DNA of 38,158 nt from Maritimibacter harenae (GTDB lineage Bacteria > Pseudomonadota > Alphaproteobacteria > Rhodobacterales > Rhodobacteraceae): contig NZ_WTUX01000068.1 in the NCBI RefSeq assembly GCF_009882975.1, positions 1 to 38,158 of the forward strand. The letters are read 5' to 3'. A program made the position numbers and the translations under genes. A model generated the notes under the pieces. That model did no database searches and was not told the DNA's origin. It saw nothing but the letters and a program-made list of their open reading frames with translations. Positions 1 to 6,829 of the stretch are shown here, piece by piece; positions within the stretch are counted from its first letter, which is position 1; every line of letters begins with the position of its first letter.

Positions 1-47
1 CCTGAGTCTCGTAATCTCCGGTCACCCGACATTGTTTTTGGGCATTT

Positions 48-65
48 TGCTCATGTTTCTGAGCA
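48..65. repeat. Perfect 6-bp inverted repeat upstream of the DUF1403 gene
   Basis: TGCTCA at 48-53 is the exact reverse complement of TGAGCA at 60-65, with a 6-nt spacer. It lies 10 bp left of a larger inverted repeat (76-104) and 116 bp upstream of the DUF1403 start. It could be an operator or an accessory subsite of a recombination site. The repeat is seen directly; the role is a guess. Confidence 0.4.
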
Positions 66-75
66 TATCGCAGTA

Positions 76-104
76 ATGTCCGATAATGCAAACTTATTGG
101 ACAT
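76..104. repeat. 29-bp inverted repeat resembling a serine-resolvase res subsite
   Basis: The arms are ATGTCCGATAA and TTATTGGACAT around a 7-nt centre (87-93), with one mismatched pair. The TGTCYRATA-type half-site in inverted orientation resembles the subsites bound by Tn3-family serine resolvases, and the length is close to that of such subsites. No recombinase gene is in the window; one could lie to the left of position 1. A transcriptional operator is the alternative. Confidence 0.45.
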
Positions 105-180
105 AGTGGAGAGTGGTAAGGTGGGGCGCTTTGTGCACTATATGTTGGACGAAAGCGCCGCCATGCAGTAGTATCGGGGC

Positions 181-1080
181 ATGAACTATGCCCGGCATCC
201 TGCCCGAAGCAACCCTGAGACTATACCCCGGCTGCCGCCCTGGATCACCTCTGGGCGGGCGCAAACCCCTGAAGATGTGTCCTTTTTGTCAGGCGCGGCG
301 CTCAGCTATCTGCATGTTGTGTTGGGGCATGAGAGCGTCCCCAAACCCTTGTTGCGCAACAGATTGGCTTTGCGCGCGGCAGAGGTCTGTGTGGCGTTTT
401 CCGGGCGATCCGAAAGGTCGGGGGAGTTGCGCGACGAGATCGCTTTGCTGCGACCGGGAGATCAGCCGGGGCCAGCGGGGCAGGTCTGTCAGATGTGGAT
501 GCGGGCGGTGGAGCGACCGGTCTCAATCCGGTCCCAGCATCGTGCGATGCCGCAGCATGATCCGGAACGGATTGCGGTTTGGCTCGACCAGCCCCACTCA
601 GGCCAGGGTGGCCCGGTGGATCGGGCGGCGTTGGTGCTTGGGGCTGTGCTGGCTGACGCTCCGCAGCATGGGGCTGCCGCCTTGGTTCTGGCGGATGCGG
701 CCCTTGCGCAGGCGCTTGGCTGGGATCACGTGATCCCCTTGCTGGCGGTCGGTATGATGCGTCGCGACTTGCGCAAGACCGATGACGACTTGCGCCTGGC
801 CTGCCACGAAGCCATCGTTACGTCTGTGACCGAGGCAGCGCGGATGGCTGCTGATCTTGCGCAGCGCGCAGCGCGGCTTAGCGCGATTGCGCCGAAGCTG
901 CGGGCCAGGGGGTCGGATGAGGCGGTTCAGATGTTCCTGAACCGGGATGCGGTGGCACCTTCGGCGCTTTCCTCGCTGAATTCGGATCGATCGGCCCGGC
1001 GGTTCTGTGATCGGTTGGTGGAGCTGGGCGTGGCGCGGGAACTGACCGGGCGCGATACGTTCCGGCTTTATGGGGTGTAA
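181..1080 (+). CDS. DUF1403 family protein
   Basis: A 299-residue protein that I recognise as DUF1403, a family of unknown function common on alphaproteobacterial plasmids and mobile elements. It is rich in Ala, Leu and Arg with no signal peptide or membrane segment, so it is probably cytoplasmic. The C-terminal 60 residues have a winged-helix look and end in a GRDTFRLYGV segment typical of a DNA-binding wing. The start follows a weak GGGG element. Two nucleotides after its stop comes the ScpB-like gene, so the two are almost certainly cotranscribed. From memory, DUF1403 and ScpB genes recur together near recombinases. Function unknown; a DNA transaction role is inferred only from this company. 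Confidence 0.75.
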   Translation: MNYARHPARSNPETIPRLPPWITSGRAQTPEDVSFLSGAALSYLHVVLGHESVPKPLLRNRLALRAAEVCVAFSGRSERSGELRDEIALLRPGDQPGPAGQVCQMWMRAVERPVSIRSQHRAMPQHDPERIAVWLDQPHSGQGGPVDRAALVLGAVLADAPQHGAAALVLADAALAQALGWDHVIPLLAVGMMRRDLRKTDDDLRLACHEAIVTSVTEAARMAADLAQRAARLSAIAPKLRARGSDEAVQMFLNRDAVAPSALSSLNSDRSARRFCDRLVELGVARELTGRDTFRLYGV

Positions 1081-1082
1081 CA

Positions 1083-1724
1083 ATGGCCAAAGATCGGTCA
1101 GACTTGGATCTCGACAAAGAATTGGCTGGCCTGCCTCAGGCCTTGCGCTGGCGCGAATGGATGCGGCGGATCGAGGCTGTGCTGTTTGCCTCTGCCACGC
1201 CGGTGCCGCGGGAAGACCTGACCCGGGTTGTGGGGCAGGGGGCATCGGTTGATCTGCTGGTAGAAGATCTCGCGGCTGATCTCGAGGGCCGCGCCTTTGA
1301 GGTGGCCAAGGTTGGGGATGGGTGGACGTTGCGCACCCGCTCGATCTATGCGCCCGCGATCCGAGCCGCAGCGGATGTGGGCGAGCAGCTGTTGGATCTG
1401 CGAGAGTTCGACGTCGCGGTGCTTGCCGCGATTGCTTATTACCAGCCGATTACGCGCGATGGGCTGAAGGACATCTTCGGGCGAGAGATCAGCCGCGACC
1501 TGATCGGTCGGTTACATGATCGCGGGCTTATCGGCACCGGCCCGCGCGCGCCCAGGCGCGGCGCGCCCTATACGTTTGTCACCACCGAGACGTTCCTCAC
1601 CGCGTTCGATCTGGAGACGCTTCAGGACTTGCCGGACCGGGAACAAATGCAGGATGCCGGACTCGGAGCCGAAAGCGGTTCGAATTCGATGTCCCTCTCA
1701 AGCTTGTCTCGAACGTCTGTTTGA
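1083..1724 (+). CDS. ScpB-like segregation and condensation protein
   Basis: A 213-residue protein similar to ScpB, the winged-helix partner of ScpA and SMC in bacterial condensin. The N-terminal RRIEAVLFASATPVPREDL block and the later REFDVAVLAAIAYYQPITR and LIGRLHDRGLI segments (about residues 110-155) match the two winged-helix domains of ScpB. No scpA or smc is nearby, so this looks like an accessory paralogue carried with a mobile element rather than the housekeeping copy. It starts 2 nt after the DUF1403 stop, and its last 27 bp overlap the 3' end of the opposing tniQ. It may help DNA organisation or target choice for the element; that is inference. Confidence 0.8.
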   Translation: MAKDRSDLDLDKELAGLPQALRWREWMRRIEAVLFASATPVPREDLTRVVGQGASVDLLVEDLAADLEGRAFEVAKVGDGWTLRTRSIYAPAIRAAADVGEQLLDLREFDVAVLAAIAYYQPITRDGLKDIFGREISRDLIGRLHDRGLIGTGPRAPRRGAPYTFVTTETFLTAFDLETLQDLPDREQMQDAGLGAESGSNSMSLSSLSRTSV

Positions 1725-2714
1725 TTGAAGACGGCCGATGGCCTGCAATAGGTCTGTCAGATCGGGGCGAGCCGGACGTGTGTTCTGTTCCGCGGAGTTT
1801 CGAAGGATGACCCTCTTGCTGAAGGATGAGGCCAGCCCTGGAAAAGTCGGCGCGGTCCGGGCAATGCGTGCCCAGAGGGCTGCGCCCGGGTTTTCGCACT
1901 GCCAATGGAACGGCATCGGGCCGTCTGTCAATTGACGGAACAGACGGAGGCGATCTCGGATCGACAGGTGCGCCATGGATTTGAGCTCGTCGCCAAAAGT
2001 GAAACAGGCCGAGCCAAGCAGAGTGGGAAGGGAGGTTTTTCCTGGCAGCCGATGCCCCGCTACATGCAATCGCAGCAGGTCGTTGAGCAGCCGTTCGAGC
2101 TGCTGGACGTCGTGTTCGGCACGCGCAGTGGCTTTGCGGAGATCGCCACCGCACCAAACGCAAATCTGCTGTGGCACAAGCCGGTCCTGCCTGGACGGGG
2201 CAACACCACCTCCGCAGGTGGGGCATATATCGCGCAATTGGCAGCCATGCCGGAAACAGGTCACCCGCGTGGCCAAAGTCCAGCCGCGCCGGAAATAGGG
2301 TGCATGATCTTCCCTCAGGCAGGCAGGACAATATTGCAGGCGAGTGACCTGCGGCCCGGACGCCTGGCGCGCCTGAGACACGGTCAATAACCGCAAACGC
2401 AATCGAGCCAGCGGATCAGGTACAAGGGCCAGACCGGCGATATCCTCGGCAGGCACCCGGGTCTGTTCGACAAGAAAGTTGAGGACATGCTCGGGAAGAG
2501 CCCGGTCAAGTCGCGTCGACCAGCTCGCGCCTCTCAGTCCGAGAACGCGCCCGAAATATCGTGCCGGGACACCATTGGCCAATGCGAGCCGGTGCAGCCA
2601 ACTTGACAGAAGCTCTCCCGGAGCCGGAGCGACATCCACGGGCCAGCCGCGTCCCACCTCGCTGGCATATCGGCGCGCAGGCGTGACGGTGATCCCAGGT
2701 GAAGACCGGTTCAC
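1698..2714 (-). CDS. tniQ: TniQ family transposition protein
   Basis: A 338-residue TniQ/TnsD-type protein. In Tn5053- and Tn7-like elements TniQ bridges the AAA+ ATPase and the target DNA. The N-terminal helical part reads APGELLSSWLHRLALANGVP (residues 31-50), the usual opening of the family. Zinc-ligand pairs follow: YCPAC (C129/C132), CFRHGC (C153-C158), CPTC (C164/C167) and CVWC (C185/C188). It is the last gene of the leftward tniA-tniB-tniQ operon; its ATG overlaps the tniB stop as ATGA, indicating translational coupling. The 3' end overlaps the scpB-like gene by 27 bp in tail-to-tail orientation. It appears intact. Confidence 0.9.
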   Translation of the reverse strand: MNRSSPGITVTPARRYASEVGRGWPVDVAPAPGELLSSWLHRLALANGVPARYFGRVLGLRGASWSTRLDRALPEHVLNFLVEQTRVPAEDIAGLALVPDPLARLRLRLLTVSQARQASGPQVTRLQYCPACLREDHAPYFRRGWTLATRVTCFRHGCQLRDICPTCGGGVAPSRQDRLVPQQICVWCGGDLRKATARAEHDVQQLERLLNDLLRLHVAGHRLPGKTSLPTLLGSACFTFGDELKSMAHLSIRDRLRLFRQLTDGPMPFHWQCENPGAALWARIARTAPTFPGLASSFSKRVILRNSAEQNTRPARPDLTDLLQAIGRLQSNRRSRQA

Positions 2715-3592
2715 GTCATCTCGTCGCGCAAAGCAGCGTTCCGGCGCCTCGACAGTGGAATGTAGTTAAGGGATGCAATGCTCGCTTCGGTGATTTGCTC
2801 CTCACCGTTCCTGATCGCGGCAATTGCGGCATTGCTGACAATGTCGACAACCTCTCCGATCAAACCTTCCGACAGATCATGAACGATCCTCGCCAGTGGC
2901 TGGCGCGAGAGCTCCGAGGGTAGGGCAAGCGGCATGCTGGCCTCAAGGCTGTCGAGGAGCGTTGCGAAATCCTCATCATACCCCCACCTCGGAATAGGGA
3001 TCGTGTCAAACCGCGATCCCATCTCCTCGGTATTGTGGATTGCGTCGTAGACCGCGACCTCACCGACAAGCACAGGCGAAATGTCATGAACCCTGGCCAT
3101 TCGGCGCAGGAACGAAAATATGGCTTTGACGTCCTGCCGTCGTCCCCGCAGGGCACTGTGGAATTCATCGAAAATGAGCACGCGGGGCTTCAGGCTTTCC
3201 AGCAGATGATCCACTTGCTCTCCCGCGCGTGACAAGCTTCTCCAGCCAGCTGCCTGAGGGGCGCGCAGGCCGGAAAGAATGCTGGCATAGAAATGGGATA
3301 GGCCGGCGCCTTCCCGGGTCTGGATTACCCAGACCCTTTGCCGATCCGACTGTCGTAAATGCTCGATGGCGAAGCGTTCGGCAATCATCGTTTTGCCGTT
3401 GTGATAGGGGCCCGCCAGCAACACGCCCCGCGGGCGCAAGGAGGATGGCCGGTCTAGCAGAAGATGCATGGCGTCGTGGGCTTTGCCAGCGACCGGGTGG
3501 CTGATCCAGCGCGGCCCTCGGATATGGGTAATCCGAAGCGCATCCTCGGAACCAAGTAGCAACGCGGCGGAGGGAAGGAGGTGATCCGCCAT
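2711..3592 (-). CDS. tniB: TniB family AAA+ ATPase
   Basis: A 293-residue NTP-binding protein of the TniB/TnsC type, which assembles on target DNA and activates the DDE transposase. Walker A is GPYHNGKT (residues 61-68) and Walker B is RVLIFDEFH (137-145), followed by a sensor-like SPVLVGE segment. I chose the ATG at 3592, one nucleotide after the tniA stop, over the longer reading frame starting at 3706, because the extra N-terminus lies entirely inside tniA and reads as low-complexity Pro/Arg sequence. The next gene, tniQ, overlaps the stop by ATGA. No lesions seen. Confidence 0.9.
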   Translation of the reverse strand: MADHLLPSAALLLGSEDALRITHIRGPRWISHPVAGKAHDAMHLLLDRPSSLRPRGVLLAGPYHNGKTMIAERFAIEHLRQSDRQRVWVIQTREGAGLSHFYASILSGLRAPQAAGWRSLSRAGEQVDHLLESLKPRVLIFDEFHSALRGRRQDVKAIFSFLRRMARVHDISPVLVGEVAVYDAIHNTEEMGSRFDTIPIPRWGYDEDFATLLDSLEASMPLALPSELSRQPLARIVHDLSEGLIGEVVDIVSNAAIAAIRNGEEQITEASIASLNYIPLSRRRNAALRDEMT

Positions 3593-3593
3593 C

Positions 3594-5228
3594 TCACCAA
3601 TCCTCCACCGGAAAGACCCGTCGCGGGCGGTCCCGGGCCGGGCCCTCGCGGGTGGGTGCCGGGGAAGGGGCAAGTTTCTGATAGGGTTTTGGAGCATCGG
3701 CCGCATGTCTGGCGCGGGTCAATGCCTTCATCTGCTGTTTTCGCGATGCCGACGCATCCACGGTCGCGGCGATTTCGCGCCGGATCGCCGTTCTGTCTTC
3801 GACCGGGCGTCTTCCGGATTCGCGCAGCCGGTTTCGTTCGGCCTTGTGTTGCCACAGGGTGATCGGTTCGGACAAGCCGTCTCGCCGGCCGACCGCGCGC
3901 CAGGCTCCGGTATCGGGATCCCTGAGGTAGACGTGGCTCATGTCGCGCGGGTCGTAGCGAAGATCGAAGGCCTCCAGCCGGTCGCGCCGGGCGATCGATG
4001 GGCCGAGCCAGGGATCGAAATAGTCGATGGCGAAAAGGCTGATGCCTTGAGGTGAAATCCTGCGGGTGGTGTTGGGGAGGAAATTGAGCAAAACATCCAT
4101 GGGATTGTCGGCGGGGCCTTCCATCACACGGCGCTTGCGTTCCCAATCATCCATCGGCACGGTCAGTTTCCGAGCGTTCTGGCTGAGATTGTGGTCAATT
4201 ATCGCCAGTGCGATACAGCGTTCGAGGTCCGAGAAGCTGAGCTTCGCCCGGTCCGCGGATAGGTATTCACCCCGGTCCGCGATGGAGCGCCCGGTCTTTC
4301 CTGGCAATGACCGCAGCACTGTGTTCACCTTGCCGAGAAGGCGTTCGACAACACCGCCACGATGGACGGTCCCCTTGTTCCGGGTTTGAATGGCGATGCC
4401 ATACTCCGCACATCCTCGGGTGAAACTGGCGCTTTTGAATTCCATTGCGGAATCCACCACGACCTGCTTCGGACGGCCAAACATCGGCCAGGCATGATTG
4501 ATGTTGCGTTCGGCCAGCCAGTCTTCCTTGCGGCACATCGCCTGCGCCAGACAAAGCGCGACCGACAGGCGCGACGGTTGCTCTAGGGTCAGACAGAACC
4601 CGATGATTGCGCTTGTCGCGACATCCGCTGCGATCGTAAGGTAAGGCCGACCGACAAAGATACCCTGACCGTCGATGATTTCCACGAACTGGATATCGGC
4701 AGGGGTATGGTCGATCTGGACCACGTCAAGGGCGTGCTTGGCCCGGATATAGCCAGGTCGAGGTTTCAGACGGCGCAAGCTTTTTCCGCCGGAGTGTCGC
4801 CGACGTGCGATCTCTTCTGGTGTGAACAGCAGCGGGATGCGCTTTGCGACGGTGACGTAGGCTGGCGGAGAAAGCCCCTCGCTGGCACAGCGTGCGCGAA
4901 TTTCCTCGATGATTGGAGCGAGGTCTGGTTGCTCGGGCCGAAGCCACATTTCCCGCAGCGTTTGCGCAATGATTTCCTCGACGGCCTGGCTGATCCTTGT
5001 GCGTCTGGCACCGCTCGTTCTTGGCAGAAGGGAAGACACTCGGCGTTCGTCACGGTATCGGCTCAAGTGGTTGTAGATCTGGCGCGCCGACAGGCGCAAT
5101 TCGGACGCCGCGCGCGCGACCGCGTCTCGCATTGGTTCCGTGCCATCTAGAATGCGGTCCAGCTCTCGCGCAATGCGCGTGGCCTTGCTCCAGGCCTCGT
5201 CAGAGGGTTCCTGTCCGTTCAGCGTCAT
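3594..5228 (-). CDS. tniA: TniA family DDE transposase (Mu/Tn5053 type)
   Basis: A 544-residue transposase of the retroviral-integrase superfamily, which cuts and joins element ends. Residues about 35-65 form a helix-turn-helix (LRLSARQIYNHLSRYR). The catalytic core shows D173 (VVQIDHT), D259 (VVVDSAMEF) and E295 (VVERLLGK), giving the classic 35-residue D-to-E spacing. The C-terminal region (from about 360) is the Mu-type beta-barrel domain, ending in a basic, Pro-rich tail. It heads the tniABQ operon. The upstream spacer to the divergent DUF1612-like gene has short direct repeats that may be transposase or regulator binding sites. All catalytic residues are present, so the gene looks functional. 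Confidence 0.93.
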   Translation of the reverse strand: MTLNGQEPSDEAWSKATRIARELDRILDGTEPMRDAVARAASELRLSARQIYNHLSRYRDERRVSSLLPRTSGARRTRISQAVEEIIAQTLREMWLRPEQPDLAPIIEEIRARCASEGLSPPAYVTVAKRIPLLFTPEEIARRRHSGGKSLRRLKPRPGYIRAKHALDVVQIDHTPADIQFVEIIDGQGIFVGRPYLTIAADVATSAIIGFCLTLEQPSRLSVALCLAQAMCRKEDWLAERNINHAWPMFGRPKQVVVDSAMEFKSASFTRGCAEYGIAIQTRNKGTVHRGGVVERLLGKVNTVLRSLPGKTGRSIADRGEYLSADRAKLSFSDLERCIALAIIDHNLSQNARKLTVPMDDWERKRRVMEGPADNPMDVLLNFLPNTTRRISPQGISLFAIDYFDPWLGPSIARRDRLEAFDLRYDPRDMSHVYLRDPDTGAWRAVGRRDGLSEPITLWQHKAERNRLRESGRRPVEDRTAIRREIAATVDASASRKQQMKALTRARHAADAPKPYQKLAPSPAPTREGPARDRPRRVFPVEDW

Positions 5229-5259
5229 AAGCCGGTCGTCTCAGAGTGTCTCAACATCA

Positions 5260-5358
5260 TTTTCCGCCCTAATTCTCTCGCTTATTGAAATGCGAGATAA
5301 AAATTGAAATCGCAACGTAATATTCTACGTCTATTTCCGCCTCATCCTGCTGAAATCG
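5260..5358. repeat. Short direct repeats and a hairpin between tniA and the divergent gene
   Basis: TTTTCCGCC (5260-5268) recurs as TTTCCGCC (5334-5341). ATTGAAAT followed by GCG or CGC occurs at 5284-5294 and 5303-5313, 19 bp apart, and again as CTGAAATCG at 5350-5358. TCTCGC (5276-5281) pairs with GCGAGA (5292-5297). Repeated short motifs next to tniA are where transposase-binding repeats sit in this transposon family. Because the spacer also separates divergent genes, they may instead be operators for the neighbouring helix-turn-helix protein. Confidence 0.4.
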
Positions 5359-5370
5359 TTTAAGAACCTT

Positions 5371-6387
5371 TTGATGAAACGACAATGCAATTGCGACAAA
5401 GAGGATCTCTGGTTTCTGCCTGGGCCACTCGAGGAAGAACCGGATGATTTGCTTCCCGGGCCACGGGCAGAACCGCCCGACACTGCTGTCATCGCAGACT
5501 GGGCAAAGGCAGAAAGCGTTCACGCTGCTCGACTGGCACGGGTCGCTGGACGTCTGGGTGCTCTGGATGACCGGCTGCTGCGTGGCCCGGAAGGTTGGCG
5601 GCATAGGCTCGCGTTGATCGAGGCGGCGGACCTCAGCTGGTTCGCAGGGGATCGGGTGAGTTCTGATCGTCTGGCGCTCTGGGTATCGATGCGGTTGTCA
5701 GGCGCACAGGATGACCCAAATGCCCTGGCAAGAGTTGGATGGGCTGTTCGGCGCCTGACAGGCGGCCCCGGACCAAAGGGCGATTTGGCCGCCTTCCTGG
5801 ATCGCCGTGATCCCGAGAACATTGAGGACAGTGCCGAGCGTCTCAAAGATCGCGCGGGCGGATGGCTGAAGGTATTGGCAGCTGCGGCCGATCTTCATCC
5901 AATCACGCGGGCTTGCATGGGGTATCACCTCTGGAGCCTCGCGGGCCTCGGACAATACGGAGACCAGATCGAAGCCGCCGTCACCGCGTCCAGGATCGCG
6001 GCAAGCGATGGCACCGGCGCCATCTTCGCACCGCTCGCTATGGGCGGGGCAGGGGGGCTGCGTGCCTCGGGCTTGCCGCCCGAACGTTTGGCCCGCTGGC
6101 TGGATGGGATGAGCAGCGCGATTTTATCGGCGATGCGAGTACTTGACGATACTGAAAGGTGGGCGGCGCGGGCGGAGTCCGACATGGCGCATTTGTCGGG
6201 TCGCACGCCGGTCGCCTTGCGTAAAGCTTTCTCTCAGTGGCCATTGGTCTCTGCACCAATGGCTGAATCCGTGACCGGAGCCAGTCGCGCCGCCATTCAA
6301 CGCAATCTGGCGTGGATGGAAGAAAGCGGTTTGATCCGCGAGGTGACAGGGCAGGGGCGCTTCAGGATATGGACTCTCGAAAACTGA
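5371..6387 (+). CDS. DUF1612-like helix-turn-helix protein (RHE_PE00001 type)
   Basis: A 338-residue protein resembling the DUF1612/RHE_PE00001 family of alphaproteobacterial plasmids, whose function is not known. Residues about 45-130 hold a region rich in Trp, Arg and Ala (WRHRLALIEAADLSWF). The C-terminus is a helix-turn-helix (VTGASRAAIQRNLAWMEESG) followed by a wing (GQGRFRIW), suggesting DNA binding. The open frame begins with TTG at 5371; ATG at 5374 is the likelier start. It diverges from tniA across a repeat-bearing 142-bp spacer, so it could regulate the transposase operon. The family assignment is from memory of sequence character; regulation is inference. Confidence 0.6.
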   Translation: MMKRQCNCDKEDLWFLPGPLEEEPDDLLPGPRAEPPDTAVIADWAKAESVHAARLARVAGRLGALDDRLLRGPEGWRHRLALIEAADLSWFAGDRVSSDRLALWVSMRLSGAQDDPNALARVGWAVRRLTGGPGPKGDLAAFLDRRDPENIEDSAERLKDRAGGWLKVLAAAADLHPITRACMGYHLWSLAGLGQYGDQIEAAVTASRIAASDGTGAIFAPLAMGGAGGLRASGLPPERLARWLDGMSSAILSAMRVLDDTERWAARAESDMAHLSGRTPVALRKAFSQWPLVSAPMAESVTGASRAAIQRNLAWMEESGLIREVTGQGRFRIWTLEN

Positions 6388-6427
6388 AAGTCGATTCCCG
6401 GGTGTGCTGGTTAATTTCAATGTGCCA

Positions 6428-6448
6428 GCATGACAGAGATTGTCATGC
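6428..6448. repeat. 8-bp inverted repeat with 5-bp centre
   Basis: GCATGACA (6428-6435) and TGTCATGC (6441-6448) are perfect reverse complements around GAGAT. It lies 40 bp after the DUF1612-like stop. There is no T-run, so it is a poor intrinsic terminator. Read outward, both arms begin TGTCATGC and stay partly similar over 18 bp. This is what two TniA-type element ends around a 5-bp target duplication would look like. Confidence 0.45.
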
Positions 6449-6555
6449 CGCGATGTTGCTACAAATGCAAACCGGATACGAGGCTGTCAAATGGACTTTC
6501 TCAAAAGCTGCCAATCTGTTGCGCGTCGCTGACATGGCGACCTCGCGGTATGACG
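6441..6555. repeat. Imperfect 13-bp inverted repeats about 115 bp apart
   Basis: TGTCATGCCGCGA (6441-6453) is matched in inverted orientation by TCGCGGTATGACG (6543-6555) with two mismatches. The enclosed ~90 bp shows no recognisable gene and lies at the point where similarity to the TetR coding sequence fades. It may be a small non-autonomous insertion or a pair of transposase-binding sites. Confidence 0.35.
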
Positions 6556-6829
6556 GAATCCGCTTGCAGGACGTGACGGACGAGTTCGGTTGCTTTATTG
6601 CGCACCTTCGAGAAGGAGATTCGATTGTGCACTGCAGCAGGATGTCTTCCTTGTTCTTCACATAGTAACAGAGGGCAGGCTTGGAAACATCGAGCAGGTC
6701 GGCCAATTTGCCAATTGACGTTTCCGAATACCTCTTGGTGGTGAACTCGTGCGCGGCCGTATCCAGCAACACCCAGCGCTTCAGCTTCTGCTGATGCTCG
6801 GCATCCTTGGCCTTGCGGGCGAATTGATC
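6443..6829 (-). pseudogene. TetR-family regulator remnant, frameshifted and truncated
   Basis: The leftward frame encodes a TetR helix-turn-helix (SIGKLADLLDVSKPALCYYV, then NKEDILLQC) clearly related to the intact TetR protein at 22,286. Homology can be read from about 6,829, overlapping the end of betA, but no ATG lies in frame upstream, only a GTG at 6772 inside the conserved part. An AAGGAGG sequence inside betA has no start codon at the right distance. After ATIES-like codons the frame shifts near 6,611-6,620: in another frame it continues as FSKVRNKATELVRHVLQADS before similarity ends near 6,555. The ligand-binding domain is therefore absent. It is probably the former regulator of betA/calB. 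Confidence 0.8.

Noticed and set aside
1-6440. CRISPR-associated or Tn7-like guided transposition
   Set aside because: No CRISPR repeats or cas genes are present; the tniABQ set alone is typical of Tn5053-like elements.
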